The position numbers were made by a program, and so were the translations under genes. A DNA stretch of 64,000 bases from Lampris incognitus (lineage: Eukaryota; Chordata; Actinopteri; Lampriformes; Lampridae). This document shows positions 40,985-52,476 of the stretch, piece by piece. The stretch spans positions 25,458,873-25,522,872 of the forward strand of contig NC_079214.1 in the NCBI RefSeq assembly GCF_029633865.1, in the 5' to 3' direction. A model generated the notes under the pieces. The model had not been told where the DNA came from. It saw only the letters and a program-made list of their open reading frames with translations, and did no database searches. Position 1 is the stretch's first letter. The number at the start of each line of letters is the position of its first letter.

Positions 40985-41240
40985 CACATAAACAAGAATC
41001 AAGAACAATTTATTGTCATCATGTACTTGAGCACACAAAAGAAACGAAATTTCGTTTCACCCAGCCCACAGCAGTGCAACACAAAAGATAAAAACATATC
41101 CAAATTTCCAAAAACACCAAAAACAGAAAACCAAGCAAAAAAAAAGCACACAAACAGTCAAGAACACAGTCCATTCAGTGCAACACAGTCCAAAAATGCC
41201 ACCCAAACAAGAACGGATATTGCCCAATTCAGTGTTTTAT
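40985..41240 (-). repeat. Retroposon 3'-tail-like repeat
   Basis: Read on the minus strand, this is a 3' tail of the type seen on fish LINE/SINE copies: ACGAAATTTCG followed by CATGATGACAATAAATTG. The A-rich remainder is low in complexity. The family is not named. Confidence 0.4.
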
Positions 41241-42010
41241 GAAATGGAGAAATGGCTTCTTTCTTTTTTTTTGGTGGATCCCAGTTAGATCAAGGTTTTA
41301 CCATTAATGGTCCTGAGGCAATATGGATTTCATACATTTTGTTCCCAGATGCAAAAAGTTAGCCAATTGTTTTATCTGACTTAGAACAAATAAAATGAAG
41401 CTGAGGTGCACATCCTTTGCATTTTGTACAGTATGCTGCTGAGTTTGTGTTTTCATGTACATGAGGTCTATGGAGCCTACTAACAATTTTTGCTGTAAAT
41501 TGATGTGTGTATGAATTTATGTCTATATTAAATACCTCTGTTCGAAGACAGTTCCTGTGTAATAATTACAAACCCTAAAAACAGACCCAGATGAAATGGA
41601 ATCCATCAGAGGGTTGTCACAGCTTTAAACATAGCAGGAAAGCCTCTCTCTATATTAAAGCTAAATTAAAAATTATCCGTCACAGCAACCATGGCATCAT
41701 TACAAATTTACGCATGTCATCACCTTTGGCCCTTCAAAGCCATCCAACCAAAATTAATGACTTTCATTCTTTTTCTTTTTTTCGTTTTGCTGTAATGCCT
41801 ATGAATTGTTCCCTTATTACATCAGTGTTTGACTAAACTTTGTTGTGCCACTGTTGCGGTTACCAACTTCAAGTTTAAAGTTCAAAGTTGATTTATCAAA
41901 TGCACAGTTCCAGTGTTCACTGTAACAGCTGCTGGCTGTGATATGTTCGACTTTGCCTCTCCTCTCAGCAGCAGAAGAGTAAAAGTAAGTAAGTGTAATC
42001 AAGTGTAACT
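41241..42010. other. No recognisable feature
   Basis: AT-rich intergenic sequence downstream of slc39a1. Confidence 0.5.
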
Positions 42011-42815
42011 GGGCGGCACAGTGGTCGAGTGGTTAGCACATTGCCTCAAAGCAAGAAGGTCCTGGGTTCAAACCCCAGGCCGTCCCAGATCCTTTCTATA
42101 TGGGGTTTGCATGTTCTCCCCGTGTCAGCATGGGTTTCCTCTGGGTGCGCCAGTTTCCTCCCATCATCAAAAAGACATGCATGTTAGGGTTAATACTCCT
42201 GTCTGTGCCCCTGACCGACCAAGGCAATGGAAAGAAGAACTGGAGTTGGTTTCCGGCCGCTGCAGCTGTCCACTGCTCCTATACAATAGGATGGGTTACA
42301 TGCAGAGAACAAATTCGCTGTAAAATTACAATTCATTGGGGCGTCCGGGTGGCATAGTGGTCTATTCCTTTGCCTACCAACACAGGGATCGCCGGTTCGA
42401 ATCCCCGTGTTGCCTCCGGCTTGATTGGGCGTCCCTACAAACACAATTGGCCGTGTCTGCGGGTGGGAAGCCGGATGTGGGTATTTGTCCTGGTCGCTGC
42501 ACTAGTGCCTCCTCTGGTCAGTCAGGGCGCCTTTTCGGGAGGGGGGAAACTGGGGGGGAATAGCGTGATCCTCCCACGTGTTACGTCCCCCTGGCGAAAC
42601 GCCTCACTGTCAGGTGAAAAGAAGTGGCTGGCAACTCCACATGTATCGGAGAAGGCATGTGATAGTCTGCAGGCCTCCCTGGATCGGCAGAGGGGGTGGA
42701 GCAGCGACCAGGACGGCTCAGAGAGTGGGGTGATTGGCCAGATCGAATTGGAGAGAAAAAAGGGGGGGGTTTACAATTCATTGTAAGAATACAATGACAA
42801 AATAAAGTGGCTTTC
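42011..42815 (+). mobile_element. SINE family C, copy 1 (split by SINE A)
   Basis: The head and first body (GGCGGCACAGTGGTCGAGTGG, GGTTCAAACCCC, TTTCCTCCCATC) resemble family B. The second half is different: CAATGGAAAGAAGAACTGG, CTCCTATACAATAGGATGGG and the tail AATGACAAAATAAAGTGGC. SINE A occupies 42339-42770. Confidence 0.85.
42339..42770 (+). mobile_element. SINE family A, copy 5, inside a family C SINE
   Basis: It is flanked by TTACAATTCATTG at 42326-42338 and 42771-42783. The tail of the interrupted family C copy resumes afterwards. Confidence 0.92.
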
Positions 42816-44739
42816 TCTAAAACATTTAGATAAAGACAGAATGGGGAAAAAAAACCTGTCAAAAAAATTGCTGTCGTGTTACATCACATTCCAGAGGACA
42901 GTATCCATGCATTTTTCACCTGGATCAGTAGGTTGTTACCTTGCTGTTGTAAATTCAAGCTAACAAACATGCGTCCATTAAATAATTTTAAAAAAGCACT
43001 ATCTCAAGCAATTATGTATTACTGTGTACCTTGGAGTGGGATTGATGTTTGTTCATCTGAGAGAGTTCTCTTTGCTGTCCTTTTTGGATATTTGCTTTGT
43101 CAGCGTGCCATCTTCAGCATAAAATTTACCCCCCTGAATGCTAGTTAATTCCTCACTCAGCTGACATTGTGGGTTTTGTCCCCGAGTTTTGTAATACAAA
43201 GCTGCATCAAGGTTATATTCATCACAGTTGCAGTACTTTCCCATCATCCGTGACATGCTGCCATGACTCCGGTCCTCTTAAAAAGGGGAAGCTCTAAAAT
43301 GAGACTGTCAACTGAAATATGTCCAGCTCTTCTCTCTTCCCCATATCACTCCACTGATTGGAGGTAATTGCATTTTATGATTAAAACTTATGCATAACGA
43401 AGACGTTGCATATGCAGGTAAACAGACCTAGACATATATTGTCTTTGTCCTAAAATGGAGTTTGTCCATATTGAACTCTGACCCTCTGGTGAGGTTGTAG
43501 CTTTTTGCTTTTACCACAGGGTGGGAGTGTTTGCTCACCGGTTAATACCGCAATTGCCCTCTGACCTTTAATTTATTGCACCGATGTAAGAGCCAAAGTG
43601 ATTTGATTAGTTAGCAAACCAACAGAAGTGTGGTACCATAACCATTCCTTTGACCCAACATGCTTCTCAAACAGGGGGATAATTCTGTCACGTTATAGAC
43701 ATTACTGATGTTAAATAAGATATGCAGGCGCTACCTTGACATTTTGATCATTTAGAGCAACAAAAAAAAACAACAATTTTTTGATAAAACTTGTTACTGA
43801 TTTGAGTGGTCTTACCAAGAATTACAAAGGCCACCATAGGCGTTGGCGGCAGCTCTGGTTTATGCGGTTACTATTGTGGAACCAAAACGTACTCTCTAGT
43901 TTCACTTGGTGTTTTGAGCACTCTGGTCAAAGGATGACCGCATTGTCTGATGAAATCAGCAGGAATCGTTTGTAAGTTGAAATGTCAGACTGATTCTAGT
44001 GTTGCTTCACAGGTCCATTGGTTTAAAACTGTTCATCCTTCCTCGGCGAACTTCCCCATTCTCTCTGCCACAGGAATCGCAGATCACACCCACGATTTTA
44101 AATGCATACAAATCCTATTTTCTGTCTTGGTTTTGATTGAATGATCTCTTTTGCAATGTATAGACATTGTGTATGCTTATAGGATGATGTAACCACTGGG
44201 AGTTCTTATTAATCAGAGAACTTTTCATACAGAAGAACGAAAAGAAAAAAAACCCCATCTATAACTATGCCTGATATGATAGATGGAGACATTGTTTAAC
44301 CCATGTTTTTCTTTGTGAGAGGAATAGGGGGTTATTCATCACAAGCATCCACTAATGAGAGAAGCTGATAGAGGAACAATAGGAGAGTACAGCAAGGCTG
44401 CCAGTTCTTGCTGACAGAGCCCTCAGTGTGTGCAGGAGAGACCCGGGGGCCCTGGGTCCAACACTGGGCTCATTTTTAGCATTTAGCCCAGGAAAAATAC
44501 TGGGAGAGTTAGGTTGAATGTTTAAATGTGAAAAATTAGCAAGTGGCTAGAAACTGTGCGTTACTGGAGACAATGTTTTAGGAAAACTGAACATAATAAA
44601 ATGTACAATTAAACATTGCAGTCACTTCTGAAAGGCTTCTGCATTGTGCTTTTGTTTTCGATCCATTTCGATGTGATTAGACAAGTTCTACTCTGAATAG
44701 GCTCTGCAAATGGCTGTATTTTTACCCCACCTCGATGGG
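42816..44739. other. No recognisable feature
   Basis: Intergenic sequence between slc39a1 and rlbp1. Short open frames on both strands have no motif and no splice context. Confidence 0.5.
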
Positions 44740-45095
44740 TTATGGAAGGCCAAAGAGAAGGTTTATGGATGTGGTGAGAGAGGACATGCAGGTGGCTGGT
44801 GTGACAGAGGAAGATGCAGAGGACAGGAAGAGATGGAAACGGATGATCCGCTGTGGCGACCCCTAACGGGAGCAGCTGAAAGTGGTAGTATTAGTTTATT
44901 TGTCTGTCTCTGTATATTTGTCCGCAACTTCATGGAAAATCAGCTGCAGCAAACGACATGACATTTTCAGGAAGGGTGAGCAACGTCAATGACCTGCTCA
45001 AGGTCAGATTTGTTTTCCGGTCATAACTTTGTCAAAAATGGTTCGATTTACTTCAAATCGAAACTATAAAGTTTGACTTTCTATTTCCAACATAT
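44740..45095 (+). mobile_element. RTE LINE 3' fragment
   Basis: This holds the 3' end of the same RTE family as at 34.3-35.6 kb, in the opposite orientation. AGGTTTATGGATGTGGTGAG, CGGATGATCCGCTGTGGCGA and the same downstream stretch about inaccurate-match GTCATAACTTTGTCAAAAATGG are present. Confidence 0.8.
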
Positions 45096-46487
45096 ATTCT
45101 TATCCTTTGCCATAGTGAGAAATGCATTGTTTTGAAAGTTGGTAATGGTTAAAGTCTAGGGATGGGGTGTGTTGTGCCTGGCATGGTTTGATCAAAGATT
45201 TGTCTTCAAGCCTCATAACAACCTGTACAGTTTGATGAGGAAAACTATGTCCAGCAGGAAATGTCTTAATTAGCAACAAAAATTTAACTGACCAATTTAA
45301 CTTGACAGTCCCCGGCAAGTAGTCCTCTACTAATAATACAAGTCACAGTTGCTAAATGCAATGCACAGTTTACATATTAGTCAGTGATTGCTATTGTAAC
45401 CACAATATGGAGTGAGCATAGATGCACATTACAAGGATTGCCCAACCAATAAGACATGGTAGAGGTCATCTCAGGCAACTTGTCTGATCATGTGCTCTGA
45501 GGAGGAAAAAAAACAACCATTGTGCAATGAATATGACTTTGAAATAATGAACAAGCAGAATGAGAAGCTCAGTGTGAAAATGTTTTGTTTTTTTTCTGTA
45601 TTTTTTCCTCATATCCGTTGCTCCCTCTTTGCAACAGTTTTTCCCACAGAATTTGCCGCTCATCAGCAAAGAAATAAATACTGTCCTGATTTGTGAGGGA
45701 TTTTTTTGTGCAGCAACAGTTCAATCTGTCAAAACCGACATAAACTGGTAAGCCATGACAAAAAAAGAAAGGAATAAAGATGAAAATGGATCAAGAGAAA
45801 CTGTTGTAGATCTGAAAACACTACTGCTTGGAACAAAAGCTGTCTGTCATGGTTGTTGTGATTAGAAAACTCAATTAAAATGTGCTTTGATGCTTTGTGA
45901 TAGAGTTGACTGATGTTGCCTAATCATGGATAAATAATCTGTGTGATGTGGGTACCAAAATAAGTGGCTCCATTCCTGAGCTCTACCAGTAAGGAATGTG
46001 CAGAGAGGAATGCGTAGGACAAAGTGGGAGGTTAGCCTGGTTGAAGTTTCTGGCCTCCATCTACAGAGGTGGCCATCTGTCATGGGACAGTTTCCCAGGC
46101 TTGCAAGTATGGAGCTCAAAGCCCATCATTCGTCCTGCGTGTGCCTTGGTTAATATTCTTGGACAGTTTTTAATGGGTGAAAGCAGGTGTGACCAGGATC
46201 ACACTGGAGACCAAACGAGTGCGCATGTCTATCGTAGTAAGAAACACAAGTAAGATAATGTTAAAATCATATAATTTAGCAAAATTATAAGATATAATGT
46301 CTCAGTTTGGCTAAAATTTGAAGATCCTTCCAATTGCAAACTGTACGTCGTCAAGAATTTGTACCCAAGGTTAGATTTAGGAGTTCTCTCTTGCAAAATT
46401 AACCATTGTTTTCCACGCACCACTCCCGAATAATCTCACTGCAGTTAGTTCTCATTGAGCACGAGGTCAAAGCTAGTTGTGTCTGAT
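45096..46487. other. No recognisable feature
   Basis: Intergenic sequence upstream of rlbp1. It could hold distant regulatory sequence, but nothing can be shown from this window. Confidence 0.45.
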
Positions 46488-47455
46488 GAGTGTTGGGAAG
46501 TTTTGAAATGTAATAGATTACAGATTATTACTTACCCTGTTAAAATTTTAAGTATTTTAACAATTTCATCAAAGTAATGTAATTCATTACATGATTACTT
46601 TTTGATTAATTCAGACTGGGCAATAAAGCTGAAAAGTCAAAATTTTAGCGCACGCTGGCCAATAAATGAGGCCTGTCTAGACATACAGACGGCTCCTTGT
46701 AAGCCATCCTACCCCTTGATCTCAAATTTGTTAATCTTAAATTTGTTCCAACAGCTTCGCTGACCCACGTTGTCCGGAAATATGCCAAAAGAATGCATTC
46801 CTGGGCATCCGGGTGGCGTGGCGGTCCATTCCGTTGCCCACCGACACGGGGATCGCTGGGTCGAATCCCCGTGTTTCCTCCGGCTTGGTTGGGAAGCTGG
46901 ATGTGGGTATGTGTTCTGGTCGCTGCACTAGCGCCTCCTCTTGTCGGCCAGGGCGTCTGTTCGGGGGGAGCAGGAACTGGGGGGAATAGCATGATCCTCC
47001 CACACGCTACGTCCCCCTGGCGAAACTCCTCACTGTCAGGTGAGAAGAAGCAGCTGGTGACTCCACATGTATCGGAGGAGACATGTGGTAGTCTGCAGCC
47101 CTCCCCGGATCGGCGGGGGGGGGGGGGTGGAGCAGCGACTGGGACGGCTTGGAAGAGTAGGGTAATTGGTCAAGTACAACTGGGGAGAAAAAGGGGGGGA
47201 AATCCTAAAAAAAAAGAATGCATTCCCGTATGGCGAAAAGATGCAAAGCAACAGAATGAATGTTATACTCTACATATAAGCTTATTACCCAAAAGAATGT
47301 AATTGGATGTAACCCCTTTGTAATCACCAACATTTTAATTAGTGACTGTAACTTATTTACATATTTCTACACAGTAACTGTAATGGATTACAATTACATT
47401 TATTTTGTAATTTGATTACGTAACAATGTTACAAGTAACGAGTTACGCCCCAACG
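46488..47455. mobile_element. Non-autonomous DNA-transposon-like repeat split by SINE A
   Basis: The ends AGTGTTGGGAAG and CGCCCCAACGCT are roughly inverted. Next to them lie repeated GTAAT/ATTAC words on both sides (46510-46620, 47290-47450), as in a widespread fish repeat type. The superfamily is not assigned. SINE A copy 6 lies inside. Confidence 0.6.
46802..47211 (+). mobile_element. SINE family A, copy 6
   Basis: It is flanked by AAAAGAATGCATTCC at 46787-46801 and 47212-47226. It lies inside a DNA-transposon-like repeat. Confidence 0.92.
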
Positions 47456-47772
47456 CTGCGTCTGACACATCTAGAGGAGGCTTGTGTTTTTCCCAATTGC
47501 TGGATGTCAAAGCATTTATTGTGAGAGCTGAATATGTAGTTGTACTAAGTGTGCTTCCGTGTTCAAGTGGCAGAACCTTCACTGCAATGTTTGATTTTGC
47601 CATGTAATTCAAAAACAAAGCAGCATTTTGGTTGACGGTCAGTCCTGGGATACAGTCCCAATCAATATCTACAACACGGTTCACCTTCTCTCCCCAGCCC
47701 CAACCTATTCGTTTTGTCGCTGTTGCTTGCACTGTATAGATTAACCACTCACAGTAATGCAGTGGGTCACAC

Positions 47773-47778
47773 TAATCC
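47773..47778 (+). promoter_or_regulatory. CRX/OTX-type TAATCC motif upstream of rlbp1
   Basis: TAATCC lies about 160 bases upstream of the proposed first rlbp1 splice donor. A GATTA core, the same motif on the other strand, lies at 47739-47743. The human RLBP1 promoter is known to carry CRX-type photoreceptor elements. Use of these sites here is inference, as the motif is short. Confidence 0.3.
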
Positions 47779-47859
47779 GTTTTTGAGTGGCACTTTGCTA
47801 AACTCCTCCCCTCATTCTTCTTGTTTGGCTCCTGTCTCTCAAACCTGTGCTGTCCCCGC

Positions 47860-47936
47860 TGCCTCTCTCTCTCTCTCTCTCTGCCGTGTTCTCTCCCCCA
47901 TCTCTGCCAGTCCAGCTTCCAGTGACCTGTCCTGAG
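47860..47936 (+). other. rlbp1: Candidate non-coding first exon of rlbp1
   Basis: A CT-rich stretch ends CCAGTGACCTGTCCTGAG before a strong GTAAGG donor. It lies about 0.9 kb upstream of the exon with the start codon. The transcription start is not defined, so the left limit is a guess. Confidence 0.4.
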
Positions 47937-48838
47937 GTAAGGCTGCTAGGTTCCTTTATACATAGATAATGTTCCTTGATACCAGAGTGCTTTAGACATA
48001 AGATAGTTCAGGTGACAAAGGCGTGTGTTAAGATTTATAACTGTACTGGCACGGCTGTTGTATTGGTAAATACTTATTTGATGATTAGCATTAACAACGC
48101 AGTATATTGGACAGTGGATTGCACATGGATACTGTATTTAACTGAGGTCTGAAGATTTGTCAGGAGTAGAATTACTGATTAATTAAAGCACTTAATCGAT
48201 GAAATAAGACACAGGGCTGTTCTTAATGAGAATAATCTTATGACCAGGTGAGATTGACTTACATGGTTTGGTTCTCTAGTGAGCCGTTGCAAACAGCAAA
48301 TATAAGCATCACAAATACCAGATGAATGGAACCCAATGGGCAACGCTGAAGTATTTTTGTTTTATGTTCAAATGACATTTAATCAATGTAGAACAATTTC
48401 ACCACCTGGATTTATGCAATACAGAAATTTAATGTGAGAAATTGTTTAAAAATCAATTTTTTTGCAAGTAAAAATAGTATGTTTTTGGATATGTTGTGTA
48501 AATTAGCTGAGGTATCATGGCTGAAATTCAGATATCTTCTGTAGTGTAACCGCTCTGCTGATCTCTGTGCTAACATTTGGAATTCACAAAGCAAAGATGA
48601 AATTCAGTTTTTTCTCCCTACCACAACGCCAGTTTTGGTAGGAATATAATTCTGATTCTGACAACCTGCTCTTTCATTGGCGAATGTCACTTTTGTTTCC
48701 ATGATAAAGAAGCTAAAGGATCATTGAAAAAAAGAGAAGAGGTCAGGCAATCAATCCTCTTACAAATTGATTTGATGTTCTTATTTTGCTCTGATGCAAC
48801 TCCCTCCACAGTGTCAACGGCGGTAAGAAGCTGAAACC

Positions 48839-48847
48839 ATGGCTGCT
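48839..48847 (+). CDS. rlbp1: rlbp1 coding exon 1 (start codon)
   Basis: ATG GCT GCT precedes a GTAAGT donor. The exon begins at 48812 after CCACAG. The next exon supplies TGTFRMV in frame. Confidence 0.85.
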
Positions 48848-51312
48848 GTAAGTTTACTTTGCAATCATCTCAGAGAACAACACCTGCCTATGTTACATTT
48901 TGTCTCTGTATCTTCTGCATCGAGCCTTGGTTTTTTATTGGAGTAATCTGCACCCTGAACTCAGCTTCAGCATTTGGGGATGTTTGAAGGTCTATGCGTG
49001 ATGCTACTTAATGCCATTATTGTGCCACTGAATGCATGCTCTGGGATGGATTCCTAAACTGTTTTTAAGAAGTGACTTTAAAAGCCCCTTTTCCTAATCA
49101 TGTGAGACAGATTAGCAAGCCACACGCTGATCTGCATCGTCTGGGGGTCTGCCTTGACTGAAATTAGTTGCAGATATTGAATGGGTCGTGTTTGTGTGTG
49201 TGTGTGGGGGGGGGTGAATAATATACTTTACCTATACATTGTTTACAATAGGTGACATTTAGGTATTGACACTGTCCCTGTCTTTGTGCAGACTGGAACG
49301 TTCCGTATGGTGTCCGAGGAGGAGCAGGCTATGAGGTCCAAGCTGGAGCACTTGACAGTGAAGGACCATGGGCCTGTATTTGGACCTTGCCTCAAACTGC
49401 CTGGCCACACTGTACAAAAGGTAATACATCATTCAGTGAGAAAATCCACTTAGACTTCATCTTATCCTCTTCTCAGTCAAAACGTCAATGACAAAGTGTG
49501 GATGCTCCTCCCAATAACATCAAACCTGATCAAACTATTAAAGCCAGGTCTCAGCTGGCATATTAACCCTAGCCCCTCCTTTTATACAGTATTATTTTCG
49601 CTCACGCTCTTGTGATGTGGCTCTCTCTATAGGCAAAGGATGAGCTGAATGAGACAGATGAGAGGCGCTTGGCGTCGCTGAGGGAGCTTAGGGCCATGCT
49701 GAAGGAGAAGGCCAGAGATGGAGATGACCTCACCAAACTGGTGCTGGAATGCTTCGAGGACAAGCCCGACTCTTTACTACTGCGGTTCCTCAGGGCCCGC
49801 AAGTTCGATGTCATTAGAGCCCATGAGCTCATGAAGGGTAAGCAGAAGCAGAGAGAGTGTCCAAAAATAAGGATTTTGGTGAAACTCATATCCACATCAG
49901 TCCATCTGTATAGCTATTCATTAAGGATAGCTACTCTAATTCTGTGGTAATGCAACAGACTAAAATTTGTACAAATCAAAAGTAAGTGTTCCTCTAATCA
50001 TTTTGGCATCTTTATGTCCAGTGTTGCACACAAGCATCTTTGATGTGGCTCCTGTAGACATTCTCCAATAGACTCGCTAAATGGGGGCCAGGGCCTCTTT
50101 TGTACTCTGTTTTGCATGAATCACACCCATTGCTCAGACAGAGAGGATGGCGTTCATTAATTGGGGGCTTTCAGATGCTCCTGACAAAGGCTTCCTTTGT
50201 GCCCAAATAGGGACAGAAAGCTTATTTTGCATGTGCAGCCAAAGTGCTTTGCTGGGAACATCCTTGTGCCTGCATTGAGTATACTGGTTTGTGAGAAAGC
50301 GCAGAGGGGGTAAGATCAAAGCTCAGTGTTTCCATTCTACATTCTACATTCTACGTTCTACCTTCTAATTCTACATTCGACATTCGCCATTCTCAGCCAG
50401 TGCAGTCACTACGCCTTCTGGACTGAGCATGCAACACTGCAAGTACTTCACATCAATAATTAGAATCCAGAATCCATTTGCCAAATTAACTTTAAATGTA
50501 CAAGGAACTGAAGTTGGTGGGTTTCTCACATAAAACATGATATTAAAAGCCCAGTAAATCCATGTTTATAAGGGTGTGGGAATTAAAAGAAACTTGGTGT
50601 TAATTAACAAATGTAAAAATATTTAAAAAATTTTTGAAATAGTGAGTCTTCATGACAGTTTTCATAGTGGAGAACCTGCACACTTGTTTAAAAAGTTAAC
50701 AGAAATATACACATACATGTATGTGTGCATGGGTAGACAACTTTACTAGGGGGTGGCATGGCTCAGGAGGTAGAGCGGGTTGTCTAGTAATCGGAAGGTC
50801 ACTGGTTCGATCCCCGGCTCCTGCAGAGAGCGTGTTGAGGTGTACTTGAGCAAGACACTGAACCCCCTAACTGCTCCTGATGAGCAGGTTGGCACCTTGC
50901 ATGGCAGCCTCCACCATCAGTGTGTGAATGTTAGGCATACATTGTAAAGCACTTTGAGTGGTCGGTAGACTAGAAAAACACTATATAAATGCAGTTCATT
51001 TACCATTTACCATTTACATGTAGGGTCATGGATTATAGACATGTGCACCCAAGGCATGCATGTGTGTGCGTGCGCACACACACACACACATGCAGCAGCA
51101 GTAGCATCATAAATTTGCTCTACTGGGTTAATTGGAGCTTCCCTATGGAGAGAATGGGGACAGTAAAGCAGAGTCATTTAGACAGCATTGCTATTGTCTC
51201 TGGTCCATTCACACTACTCTACTGTCTAGTCCTGTACATCAACCTTGTGAACAGTACATGACCTGTAAATATTCTTTGACAGAATACTGCCAATCTCCCT
51301 CCCATTGTTTGC

Positions 51313-51358
<46 letters not shown>

Positions 51359-52476
51359 TTGGCGGTTGGGGGTGCAACTCCATAGGTTATGTACGTTTCA
51401 GGAAAGAATACCCCGAGTTGTTTGAGAACCTGACCCCCGAGGCAGTCCGCAGCACCATCGAGGCCGGCTACCCCGTGGTTCTGCCGACCAGAGACAAGTT
51501 CGGGCGAGTGGTCCTGCTCTTCAACATTGAGAACTGGGACCTGGAGGAGATCACCTTTGATGAGGTAGACAGACCCTGTGAGGATCTCACCAAGCTGTGC
51601 TGTGGCCCGCCTTTGTTATGAGCAAGTCATGATTCCTGCAGGAGCTTACTGATACTGACTCACTTTGTGTTCGTGTCTAACAGACCCTCAGGGCGTATTG
51701 TGTGATCCTGGAGAAGCTCCTTGAGAACGAGGAGACCCAGATCAATGGTTTTATCCTGATAGAGAATTTCAAGGGCTTCACCATGCAGCATGCCTCGGGG
51801 ATTAAGCCCACCGAACTTAAGAAAATGGTGGATATGCTGCAGGTAAGAAATTATCATTCACTATATTACCTGAAGAGTAAATTCAGATGGTCGATCAAGA
51901 TTGCTCTTGCTCTGAGATCATCAGTGATCCACAAACATCTAGATTTGTTTTGTTTTTTTCTGCTGTCAATCATCTACACCTTTTTATGTCTTGTGTGCAG
52001 GATTCCTTCCCTGCTCGTTTCAAAGCAGTCCATGTCACACACCAGCCCTGGTATTTCACCACCACCTACAATGTGGTGAAACCCTTCATGAAGAGCAAGC
52101 TGCTGGAGAGAGTGAGATGGGATGGGGAGGGTCGGGATAGACTAGAGACTGAGGAGACTTGTTGGGATTTGAAGGATAGCCAAGTGTGATGCTTGTTTCC
52201 ATCAAACATCACGTCTTCAGTTTCTTCATAGAAAGTGTTATGTGTAATTTACATCCCTTGTATTTTATGCTCTGGGTTTTTGACATAAACTGGTTGTCTC
52301 CCCTAAACTCTTTCTATACATCTTTTCAGGTCTTTGTTCATGGTGATGAGCTCCACAACTACTTCAAGGATTTTGATGCTGATATTCTGCCGGCAGATTT
52401 CGATGGGAAGGCTTCTGTTGCTGACTACAAGGATATCGCCAACAAGCTGTTTGGCTCTGAAGACACGGCTCTCTAA
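48839..52476 (+). CDS. rlbp1: Cellular retinaldehyde-binding protein (CRALBP), complete
   Basis: Seven coding exons (48839-48847, 49292-49420, 49633-49837, 51386-51564, 51684-51842, 52001-52111, 52330-52476) join in phase to 312 codons. Human RLBP1 has 317. CRALBP binds 11-cis-retinal and 11-cis-retinol in retinal pigment epithelium and Mueller glia and serves the visual cycle. [12 protein letters not shown] and [10 protein letters not shown] mark the N-terminus. [13 protein letters not shown] is the CRAL-TRIO N-domain. The lipid-binding CRAL-TRIO domain runs from about residue 130 and includes [44 protein letters not shown] and [14 protein letters not shown]. Some fish carry two rlbp1 copies. 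I cannot tell which this is. Its 3' end faces the 3' end of abhd2. No disabling change was seen. Confidence 0.97.
49292..49420 (+). CDS. rlbp1: rlbp1 coding exon 2
   Basis: It has 43 codons, [12 protein letters not shown] to LPGHTVQK, between a GTGCAG acceptor and a GTAATA donor. Confidence 0.96.
49633..49837 (+). CDS. rlbp1: rlbp1 coding exon 3
   Basis: It encodes [12 protein letters not shown] to IRAHELMK plus one base. This is the helical CRAL-TRIO N-domain. The donor is GTAAGC. Confidence 0.96.
50334..50396. repeat. CATTCTA-type tandem repeat
   Basis: About eight short units of the form (A)CATTCTAC, impure toward the right, lie in rlbp1 intron 3. Confidence 0.75.
50752..51018 (+). mobile_element. 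tRNA-derived SINE with (CATTTAC)n tail
   Basis: The head has GGCTCAGGAGGTAGAGCGG and GGTTCGATCCCC. The body has GAGCAAGACACTGAACCCC and AAAGCACTTTGAGTGGT. The end is CATTTACCATTTACC. This is a very common fish SINE type, possibly of the V-SINE group. It lies in an rlbp1 intron. Confidence 0.85.
51316..51356. repeat. (GT)n microsatellite before an rlbp1 acceptor
   Basis: About 20 GT units on the transcript strand end 29 bases before the acceptor of the exon at 51386. Confidence 0.95.
51386..51564 (+). CDS. rlbp1: rlbp1 coding exon 4
   Basis: It encodes [13 protein letters not shown] to EITFDE. The acceptor (CTCCATAG) has almost no pyrimidine tract. A (GT)n repeat ends about 30 bases before it. 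Confidence 0.95.
51684..51842 (+). CDS. rlbp1: rlbp1 coding exon 5
   Basis: It has 53 codons, [17 protein letters not shown] to KKMVDMLQ, which are core CRAL-TRIO strands and helices. Confidence 0.97.
52001..52111 (+). CDS. rlbp1: rlbp1 coding exon 6
   Basis: It has 37 codons, [17 protein letters not shown] to KSKLLER, and holds the most conserved part of the retinoid pocket. The donor is GTGAGA. Confidence 0.97.
52330..52476 (+). CDS. rlbp1: rlbp1 coding exon 7 and stop
   Basis: It encodes [21 protein letters not shown] to LFGSEDTAL, then TAA. The C-terminus matches the human pattern LFG...NTAF. Confidence 0.97.
   Translation, partial: VFVHGDELHNYFKDFDADILPADFDGKASVADYKDIANKLFGSEDTAL

Noticed and set aside
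49602-49895. Minus-strand frame of 97 codons
   Set aside because: It is a shadow of rlbp1 coding exon 3.
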